NCBI GenBank assembly: GCA_919902985.1
Contig: CAKKSC010000028.1
Span: 1 to 55,369 of the forward strand
Reading direction: 5' to 3'
DNA from: Desulfuromonadales bacterium
GTDB lineage: Bacteria; Desulfobacterota; JAENJC01
Length of the DNA: 55,369 nt
The stretch's first letter is position 1; each line of letters opens with the position of its first letter. Below are positions 43,582 through 52,500 of this stretch, one piece after another. The translations under genes and the position numbers were made by a program. The notes below the pieces were generated by a model. The model saw only the letters and a list, made by a program, of their open reading frames with translations. It was not told the origin of the DNA and made no database searches.

Positions 43582-44181
43582 ATGGCGGACAGAAGAATGG
43601 AATTTTCTCTCAGCACATTGCAGGCGCTGCTCCTCCTGACCGGAGGAGCCACAACCCTATTGCTGATATTTATCTTCGGAGTCATGGTCGGAAAAGGTGA
43701 TATCGTGGGTTTAAAGCTCTTTGACAGAGAGGTCAGGAGCGATGTGGTAAAGATGAAGATCGAGTCCGCTCCGCTGGATCAACCCTCTGATATAACAATC
43801 TACCATCAAGAGGAAGCGGCAATCATGAACAATCCCACGTCAAAACCGATCATGACTTTTTATGACACCCTCGCAAAACCTGGAAAAAATGGAAAGGAAC
43901 CTGCACATAGCGATTATAAAATCGAAACCAAAATTGATAAATCATCCATAAAGGTATATGCTGTCCAAGTAGGGGCAATGAAAGACAGTTCATTGGCAGA
44001 TGCGATGGTATTAAAGCTTAAAAAAAATGGTTACTCTGCCTATATTGCTTCATCAGAATCGTCAGGAACGACTTGGCACAAAGTCAGGCTGGGGACATTT
44101 TCAAGCAAGGAAGATGCCCGCAAAGAGGCAGCAAAAATAGAGAAAAATGAGGGGATAGCAGCAACTGTAGTTGAAAAATAA
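43582..44181 (+). CDS. membrane-anchored SPOR-domain protein
   Basis: A 199-residue single-pass protein. After a short cytoplasmic start there is one TM helix (LQALLLLTGGATTLLLIFIF) near residues 10-35, a low-complexity periplasmic linker, and a C-terminal SPOR domain: YAVQVGAMKDSSLADAMVLK, then WHKVRLGTFSSKEDARKEA. SPOR domains bind denuded glycan strands at division septa, so a cell-division or cell-wall role is likely. GAGGAA after the argS stop favours the ATG at 43582. The gene is in the argS operon. Confidence 0.9.
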   Translation: MADRRMEFSLSTLQALLLLTGGATTLLLIFIFGVMVGKGDIVGLKLFDREVRSDVVKMKIESAPLDQPSDITIYHQEEAAIMNNPTSKPIMTFYDTLAKPGKNGKEPAHSDYKIETKIDKSSIKVYAVQVGAMKDSSLADAMVLKLKKNGYSAYIASSESSGTTWHKVRLGTFSSKEDARKEAAKIEKNEGIAATVVEK

Positions 44182-44197
44182 GGGGGGGGATAAAAAC

Positions 44198-45124
44198 ATG
44201 CCAAAGGTATTAGTAACAGGAGGGGCTGGATTCATAGCCTCTCACATAGCTGACAGATATCTATCGGAGGGTTATGAGGTTATAATTGTTGATGACCTAT
44301 CTTCAGGCAAGGCTGAGAATCTTAATCCAAAGGCCAGGTTTTACAAAATAGACATCAGGGACAAAGGGCTCTCGGCAGTCTTTGAAAAGGAGAGGCCTGA
44401 TATAGTAAACCATCACGCAGCCCAGATGGATGTGAGACGCTCAGTATCAGACCCTGTCTTTGATGCGGACGTTAATATACTCGGGATGCTGAACCTGTTG
44501 CAGAATTCAGCAAATCACGGCGTCAAAAAGTTTGTATTTGCATCCTCAGGTGGAGCCGTTTACGGAGAGCAGGATACATTTCCTGCCTCTGAGACTCACC
44601 AGACAAACCCTCTAAGCCCCTACGGGATATCAAAGCTTGCAGGGGAGAAATACCTCTTTTATTTCAAAGAGGTTCACGGCCTTGATTACACGGCGTTGAG
44701 ATATGCAAACATCTATGGACCACGACAGAACCCCCATGGAGAGGCAGGGGTTATAGCCATATTTACCACAAAGCTGTTGAAGGGGGAACAGCCGGTTATA
44801 AACGGTGATGGTAGGCAGACAAGGGACTACGTATACGTCAAGGATGTTGTTGAGGCCAACTGGCAGGCCACAGTCAGAAACTATTGCGGCCCTGTAAATA
44901 TCGGCACCGTAAGGGAGACCGATGTAAACAGGCTTTTTTCAGAGCTTGTAAAACTGACAGGGTCAAAGGCGCAAGAGGTTCATGCCCCAGCTAAGGCAGG
45001 GGAGCAGATGAGGAGCGTCATAGACAACAGGAAGGCAGGAGAGGTCCTTGGCTGGAGACCAACTATATCCCTCGAAGAAGGATTAAGTGAGACCGTTAAA
45101 TTCTTCAAAGGAGATATCGCATAA
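44198..45124 (+). CDS. NAD-dependent sugar-nucleotide epimerase (GalE/SDR family)
   Basis: A 308-residue extended SDR: VLVTGGAGFIASHIADRY for NAD, VDDLSSGKAENL, the catalytic FASSGGAVYGE and Tyr142-x-x-x-Lys146 in SPYGISKLAGEKY, and LRYANIYGPRQNPHGEAG. It probably converts UDP-glucose to UDP-galactose or a uronic or N-acetyl equivalent. The C-terminal domain ends LGWRPTISLEEGLSETV. A poly-G site (GGGGGGG) precedes the ATG at 44198. It follows the SPOR gene by 16 bases. Confidence 0.9.
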   Translation: MPKVLVTGGAGFIASHIADRYLSEGYEVIIVDDLSSGKAENLNPKARFYKIDIRDKGLSAVFEKERPDIVNHHAAQMDVRRSVSDPVFDADVNILGMLNLLQNSANHGVKKFVFASSGGAVYGEQDTFPASETHQTNPLSPYGISKLAGEKYLFYFKEVHGLDYTALRYANIYGPRQNPHGEAGVIAIFTTKLLKGEQPVINGDGRQTRDYVYVKDVVEANWQATVRNYCGPVNIGTVRETDVNRLFSELVKLTGSKAQEVHAPAKAGEQMRSVIDNRKAGEVLGWRPTISLEEGLSETVKFFKGDIA

Positions 45125-45226
45125 GCGGCAGAAGTATTTTGTCTGAGTGCTCGAATTCAAGGTCTTTCTAAGGCTGACGAGGAAGATGGTTTTCTGATGA
45201 GTTAAATGTTATAGTTTTAATCTAAA

Positions 45227-46141
45227 ATGATAACGGACTCAACAACCAAGCGTTTCCGGCAGGTTTACATAGAGATTACCAATAAGTGCAATCTTAGCTG
45301 CTCTTTCTGCCCGAGGACCCGACGCCCTCCGGCCGACATGGATGCGGCTTTATTCGCCAGGATTGTGGAGGAGGTAAAACCACTGACTGACAAGGTCTAT
45401 CTCCATGTCATGGGCGAGCCGCTTATGCACCCTGACTTTACGCATTTTATCCAGATATCTGCTGATAACGCAATGCCGCTTGCTATCACGACCAACGGCA
45501 GCATGATCCACCCCGAATCAGCCAAAAGCCTGCTGAACCCCATAGTTTGCAGAATAAATTTCTCCCTGGACTCTCTACAGCCAAATGAACTGGATAGCAA
45601 GAGAAATGACAAGCTCGGACAGATTCTCAGATTTACTCAGCTGGCCTTTAAGCAGAGGGCCGATCTCTATATCAACTACCGGCTCTGGAACCTGGCCTCT
45701 CATGCTGACGGTCTGGATTCAGACAGCAACCGGAAGATTTGCAGAAGGATTGAAGATGCATTCGGGATAGCCATCCCTTCCCACGGGCACTCCTCCGGGA
45801 GAAAAAGCAGGCATCTGCTCAACCGCCTCTATCTTCACCTGGACACCAGATTTACCTGGCCGGGAGAAGGTGAATCACAACTCCAAAATACCAGCGGATT
45901 CTGCCATGCCCTAAGCAGCCATTTCGCAATCCTTGTTGACGGGACAGTAGTCCCATGCTGCCTGGACCACAATGGGGTCACCGCCCTTGGCAACTGCCGG
46001 GAGCAATCACTGAGCTCGATTCTCGAAACACCCCGCGCCTCAGCCATGCTCAAAGGCTTCGAAGAAAGAATGCTCATTGAACCTCTATGCCGTCGATGTA
46101 CCTTTATCTCCCGTTTCGCCGCACGCGCCAGAAAGAAATGA
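45227..46141 (+). CDS. radical SAM/SPASM-like protein
   Basis: A 304-residue radical SAM enzyme: CNLSCSFC (C21, C25, C28) for the 4Fe-4S-SAM cluster, then VYLHVMGEPLMHPDF and AITTNGS. The C-terminus has cysteines spaced as in SPASM/twitch domains: GFCHALSSHFAIL, VPCCLDHNGVTALGNC and LCRRC. Such proteins modify peptides or sugars or install other modifications; there is no obvious precursor peptide unless the small membrane protein at 46225 or the giant is the target. Transcription appears independent of the epimerase gene (102-base gap). Confidence 0.85.
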   Translation: MITDSTTKRFRQVYIEITNKCNLSCSFCPRTRRPPADMDAALFARIVEEVKPLTDKVYLHVMGEPLMHPDFTHFIQISADNAMPLAITTNGSMIHPESAKSLLNPIVCRINFSLDSLQPNELDSKRNDKLGQILRFTQLAFKQRADLYINYRLWNLASHADGLDSDSNRKICRRIEDAFGIAIPSHGHSSGRKSRHLLNRLYLHLDTRFTWPGEGESQLQNTSGFCHALSSHFAILVDGTVVPCCLDHNGVTALGNCREQSLSSILETPRASAMLKGFEERMLIEPLCRRCTFISRFAARARKK

Positions 46142-46189
46142 CTGATGACCCAATACAGCTTTAAATATAGTACGCTATACAGTGAATCA

Positions 46190-46218
46190 TTGACAGAAGC
46201 CTGAATTGTTGGTAAAAA
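46190..46218 (+). promoter_or_regulatory. predicted promoter, leaderless
   Basis: TTGACA (46190-46195), a 17-base spacer and TAAAAA (46213-46218). The expected start is about 46225, the A of the ATG of the small membrane gene. Confidence 0.45.
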
Positions 46219-46224
46219 GTATCT

Positions 46225-46500
46225 ATGCCGGACAACTCTCATATAATTATCATATCGCTTATATTCCTCTTCCTGGCTCTAATCAACATACCATTCGGCA
46301 TGGTCCGCTCCACTGTGCCCCGTTTCTCAAGAAAATGGGGGAGATGCATCTATATACCGATTCTTTTAAGTATACTTATGAGAAAGCTTGCAATGGTAGG
46401 TTATACATTCATACCGGTATTCCTTGTTGCAACGGTAACCGGACAGGTACTGGGAAGCAGGATAAAGAGCAATCAATGTATAAAGACAGAACAGGAATAA
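46225..46500 (+). CDS. small two-helix membrane protein
   Basis: A 91-residue protein with two membrane helices, IIIISLIFLFLALINIPFG and YIPILLSILMRKL/YTFIPVFLVATVTGQVLG, joined by a basic loop MVRSTVPRFSRKWGR. The pattern (NIPFG then RxxFSxKW) recalls a conserved family of small bacterial membrane proteins of unknown function. It overlaps the giant gene start (46476) by 25 bases, so the two may be coupled. The overlapping frame extending the giant ORF upstream (46206-46475) is regarded as a shadow of this gene. Confidence 0.65.
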   Translation: MPDNSHIIIISLIFLFLALINIPFGMVRSTVPRFSRKWGRCIYIPILLSILMRKLAMVGYTFIPVFLVATVTGQVLGSRIKSNQCIKTEQE

Positions 46501-49500
46501 CCACTCTCCTGGCCCTCTTCTCCCTTTTATTCGTTTCAGCAGCCTTTCCTTCCACATCCTTAGCAGCAACTACAACACTGAACACTCCCTTAAAACTTTC
46601 CACCCACACCGCTGACGACTTTCAACCCGCCGTTTCTCCAGACGGGAAGATGGTGGCCTATGTATCCAACAGAAGCGGGAACAACGACATCTGGCTCGTT
46701 CCCATAAACGGCGGCCCTGCAAGCCAGATGACATTCCATACCGCATCCGATTCAGCTCCGGCATGGAGCAGGGACGGGAAAAGGCTTGCCTTTGCCTCTC
46801 TCAGGGAGGACTCAAAAGGTGATATATGGGTGCTGGATCTGGAAGGGAATATAGAGTCAAGGATAACAGACTCCAGGGGCGCTGAATCATATCCATCGTG
46901 GTTTCCAGATGGGAAAAGGATTGCATTTTCAAGAGGTGAAGGGATCTGGAGCATCGATCTGCCGACCCATAAAGAAGAACGCCTGTTTAACGGCTTCTAT
47001 CCTTCTGTCTCACCCGACGGGAAATATATAGCTTTCATATCGTTAGACGATTCCCCCTCACCTCAATCCTCTCCCGCCAGGGGAGAGGAGGCAGAAAAAG
47101 AGTCCCTACCCTCCTCTGGAGGGAAGGGCAGTATATATCTTTACAAAACAGCCGACAATAAGATAACAAGACTCACCTCCGGCGAATTCTCAGACGCCTT
47201 CCCATCCTGGTCACCCGATGGAAGGGAGATTTATTTCTCAAGGTTTGCCGAGGATACAAACAACGACGGCCTGATTGACATAAAAGACAATCCCTCAATC
47301 TGGAAGATTGAATTTAGTGCAGAATCAGACAACTCAAAACTCAAAACTCAGAACTCAAAATTTGCCGTTCAACTCACCTCCGGCTCTTCATACGAACTCT
47401 TCCCGTCCGCAACAGATAACAGCGTCATATACGCCGCAAGCAAGGGGAAGGATATGGATATATACAGGGTTCAGAGAAATGGGGAGATACCAAAACTAAA
47501 AACGGCCAGGGAACAGCTTGACCTCGCATATCGGCAGAGAGACGCCCTGCACAGGCTCCTGGCGTTCAGGAAGGTCTACCTTTCCGGCTTTCCCAAGGAC
47601 GATGGGCTGTTTTCAGAGGCCAGATACCAGGTGGCCCTTACATATATGGAATTGGGTCACAAAAAGGATGCGAAGAGGGAGCTTGAATCCGTCATCTCGT
47701 CTTTCCCTGAAGAGAGAAGATATTCATCTCTCGCCAGGGTCGAACTCGCAAAAATTAAAGCCGCAGATGCAGTATCCGCAGGTGACAAAGACAGGGCATT
47801 GAAAGAAGTAAAAACCCTCAAGGGGATCATAGACGAATACAAGGACCAGGCATATTCTCAGGCCATGGCTCAGTTGGAGATAGGCAATATATATATATCA
47901 CTGAAGGACGATGTCCAGGCGCTGAAGGAGTATGAAAAGGTCCGTGCGCTTTACTCCTCTAAAGCCGCAGCAGTAGCTCAGGCAAGACTCAGAATGGCTG
48001 ATATATATATTTCCTACGGCGACGAACTGAGGATTATAGACACCTATCTGTCTATTATTAAAGATTACCCGGAGTCCTTAGAGTGGTGCCTGACAGGGTC
48101 CCAGAGGGTCCTTTCGCTTATAGAAAGGATCGAGGATGAAAGAGAACGCGTCGCAAGCTACAGGGAGATTATTTCAAAATATAAAGGGCTCCCGTACCTC
48201 CCTGCCCTTGCTCAGTACAAGGTCGGGGAGTTCTACCATGTCAGGGGCAGATATGAGGAGGCCGTTTCAGAGTACAAGCGGGTCCTGGATGATTTCCCTT
48301 CAGAGACATCCATTGCGGATGAGGCATCTATCGCTATGGCAGAGGTTTGGTTATCAAAGGGATCTCACGGCAACGCCCTCTCCATCTATGAAGGATTGAT
48401 GAAAAAGGGGGTTCTCCGCGCCGGGAGGTTATTCATAAATACGTCGCTTGAAAAGGGGAGGATGGAGCTTCTCGGAAAGGAACCGGCCCAGGCGATAAAA
48501 AGCTATAAGTCTGTAATAGACCTTGACTACAGCGATATCAGGGCGCACAGAGGTTTGATAGAGGCTTATGCAGCTAAAGGCGAGCCTCAAAGAGCTGTAG
48601 CCATATATACGGAAGAGGTAAAGAAGTTTGGTGACAGCGACACAGCCCACTATGCCCTTGGCCTTGCCTATACCTACCTTAACCCTCCTTCTCTAAATTC
48701 GGCGGAGTCGGAAATAAAAACGGCACTGTCTCAGAATTACTCCCTACCCTTTGCCCACCAGACCCTTGGCTGGATATATGAAATCAAGGACAAGACGGAA
48801 AACAGCAGTACCATGGGACTGGCTGTGGACGAATATCTGGCGGCCCTTGCCCTCTTTCCACCGGAGCAGAAAAAGGAGGCATCCGACCTCCTGTTGAATA
48901 TCGGAAACGGTTACTCCGCCCTCGGAAACCATGAAAAGGGATATGAATTCTACAAGAAGAGGGTGGAAACCGGAGTTGGATTTGATGACCGGATGAGGGA
49001 AGCGCTCTTTTACGAAAACCTGGGGAATGCGGCCTCCAGGACAGGTAAATATACGGAGGCGGTTCCTTACTACCTGAAGTGCCTCGGTTATGCCAAAAAG
49101 GTCAGGGACAGGAAATGGGAGTTGAAGATAACCGAGGAGATGGCACTGCTGTATCAGGAGGCCAAAGACTATGCGAAGGCAGCCGAATATTTTTCTCAGG
49201 CGCTGAAGATAGCTGAAGAGGCAAATATGGCAGAATCAAGGGCTGTCATATTGAGAAATATAGCATACAACCTCTATCACGCGGGAAAGATAGAGGAGGG
49301 GATCAGATACTTCAACAAAAGCCTGGATGCCCTTAACGTAAAAGAGGATATCTCATCATCTTCCGGCGGCCTCCTGACCATCAAAAAGGCCCTGGCCCTG
49401 GGGAAGGAAGGCTCCGAGGCATTCATGGGTTTTGAAAAGTCGGGGGAGGAAAAGCTTATTCACTCCTATCTCGGAAGCGCCTACTCAGAAACAGGGGAAT

Positions 49501-52500
49501 ACGAATCTGCATTGAACGAACTTCTAAAGAAGCTGGAGGGAATACCGGAAGGGAGAGATACAGAAAGAGGCATTGTACTTAACAACATTGGGTTCCTCTA
49601 CTATCAGATGGGGGATGCGGGAAATGCCTATCGTTACTTCAACAATTCTCTGGAAGTGTCGGGGAAGGCAAAAAACTTCACAGGCGAGATGGTGAACATC
49701 ATAAATATCGGCCTGCTGGCAACACAGAGCGAATGCGGAGTGGAGAATGCGGAATGCGGAATTGAAGAAACGATAAAGCTTCAGGAGAGAGGGATAAGCC
49801 TTATAGATTCGGAAAAAAGGGGAAAAGAGTACCTGCCTTACCTGAAGAACAATCTGGGGCTGCTGCATCTAAAAGCAGGGGGCAGTGGCCAGTGGCCGGG
49901 GGTCAGTAAACAATCCAGAGAGTTGGAATCTTTAGTGAAAAACTCTTTAAATCTCATCAGCCAGGACAGAGACCATCTGGAAAAGGCCACAGCAGAGTTC
50001 TCGGAAGGGCTGAATGCACTTGGAAGGGATAAAGACCTCTGGCTTGAGGCAGTCCTGGAGCTTAACCTCGCCAGATCCCTCTATCATCACGGCAATGATA
50101 AGGATGCATCAGTCCATCTCAATTCGTCTATGGAAATTGCGAATAAAGGCCCCTTTAATGACCTGAAATGGCGTTGCCTGTCGCTGCTGGCTGATATAGA
50201 CTGGAAGAACAAGGGGAAACACCTTGAGGATGCTGTGGCTGTTCTGGAAGGAACATCTCGCCCCCCCGTTAAGGATGCCGAAACCCTTTACAAGGAACTG
50301 ATTTACCTCCTCTTTTCAAACGGCAAGATAGACGATGCCTTTACTTACGCTGAACGGATGGCTGGGAGCAGGACCAAGCACGAGGCATCAATGGCAAGGT
50401 TCTCCCTGCCAAAAGAGGAAGCACCTCTCTCAGCAAGGGATGTTCAATGGTTTCTGGACGAGAAGACGGCCCTCGTCAGGTATCTGCTTACGGATAGAGG
50501 CCTACTGATCTGGTTGATTGATGCCGATAATATCCAGGGTAAGGTCGTAAACGTTTCAGAGAAAGAGTTGAGGGAAGGGGTAGATGACCTGTTGTCATCC
50601 CTGGACAAGAAAGATATTAATGATCACCTCTCACCACTTGTCATCAGGCCCATTGCCCCTCTACTGGCCAACAAAAAAAGGGTTTATATCATGCCGGATG
50701 AAATCCTCTTTTCTGTCCCTTTTGCTGTGCTGAAGATTGATAATAAAAAGGGGACTGTCCCGGATTTACGGACGCAGCGAAGCGAAGTCGTAGAATCGGG
50801 ACTGTCCCCTTTTCTTATAGATACCTTCGAGCTCTCTTACCTGCCAAGCGCATACATACTCAATGCTGCATACGAGAAGAGGAACCTCAACAAGGTAAAT
50901 ATACTCATATCCCAGGGAAAGGATTATCCTGATAGTTATGTTGAGGGTATAGGCTCCAGTACGCCGATATTCGCGGCGCTGAAGAGCGACAGGACAAAGT
51001 TCCTCGATATGGCATCCAACTATGGGATGATTCATATAACAGACTCCCTTTCTATCAACAAAACAGCCCCATTCAGGTCATCGCTTGATTTCAGGAACGG
51101 CAAGCTCTTCCTTTCAGAGCTGATCCCATTGAAGATGAATCCGAACCTGGTGGTGATTACAGCTGTCAGCGGTCAGCCTTCAGCGATCAGCCTTTCTGAC
51201 GCCATGCAACCATTGCTATTTGCAGGCGCCCCTTCCGTCCTTGTAAAGACAACTCCAACCGACAAGGATACAGAGGAGCTCTTCATGAAGGAGTTCTATG
51301 GTGCATTCAGGAAGGAATCTGCTTCAGGGGCGCTTTCAAGGGCACAGACGGCGCTAAAGGCAAAGGGGATGAGCCCCGGCATTTGGGCAGGTTATGCGCT
51401 ATACGGCTACACAGGGATGAACCAGGAAGAGGAAAGGAAGTATGCATCCCGGAAGGTGGCTGATATCATGGACGCAGCCATTGAGGCCTATTCCAAGGAG
51501 AACTGGAGGATGGCCATCAGGAGATTTGAAGAAGGTCTCCTGTTCCTCAGGACCATAGGGGCAAAGGAAGACCTGGGGAACATTTACCAGGCACTGGCAA
51601 AGGCCTGCGCAAACTCAGGGGAGTATGCGAAAGGGGCTTCTTACCAGGATCAATTCATAAAGGCCGGTTCAGGGAAGCTCTCCAAACCAGAGCTTGCTGA
51701 AGGGTACAGGAGTCTGGGAGTTCTTTATTCCAGAGCCGGTGAAGACAAAAAGGCAGAGGAGGGCTTGATAGAGGCCCTGAAGATATGGAGGGAAGAAGGA
51801 AACAAAAAGAGCCTGTCCGAAGGATACCGCACCGTTGCCCTCTTGCAGGAAAAAGGCGGAAGTTATAGCGCATCTATTGAATCATTTAACACAGCCCTTA
51901 GCATTGACAGGGAGATAGGAAACAGAGAATCGGCAGGGCAGGACCTCTGGGAGACAGGAAGAATATACTACCTTCGCCTGAGCAGTCTTGACGAAGCAAT
52001 GAAGTTTTATAAAGAGGCCCTCTCCGTATTCAAGGGGCTTGGAAACAGTGAAAAGACCGCCAGGGTCCTTCTGGACACAGGCCTTGTCTATGAGCAGGGA
52101 GGGGAATACGACTCCGCAAAGACCAATTACCTCGAGGGGATCAAGATCGCGGAAGAGATAAATGACAGGGTTGCATATTCAAGAGGAACGCTTTATCTCG
52201 CAAACGTTGCCTGGCATATGGGCGACTATCAGGAGGTGTTTAAATACCAGAGGACAGCCCTGGAGGTCGCCATAGAGCTAAAGGACAGGAAGCAGGAGGC
52301 CATGGCCCAAAACCTGGCTGGGCTTACTTATATGAATCTTGGCATGCTGGAAAAGGCGCTGGAGGCCTTATCAAAATCTCTCTTTATTTCAATAGATACA
52401 GGCGACAAACTCGATGCAGCCGCTGCATACAACAACATAGGGATTGTCCAGAGAGAACTGGGGAACCTTGATAAATCCGTAGAAAGCTTCAAGAACGCCC

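Noticed and set aside
46206-46475. Upstream in-frame extension of the giant gene
   Set aside because: It has no signal or domain pattern, while another frame encodes a plausible two-helix membrane protein and a good signal peptide begins at 46476.
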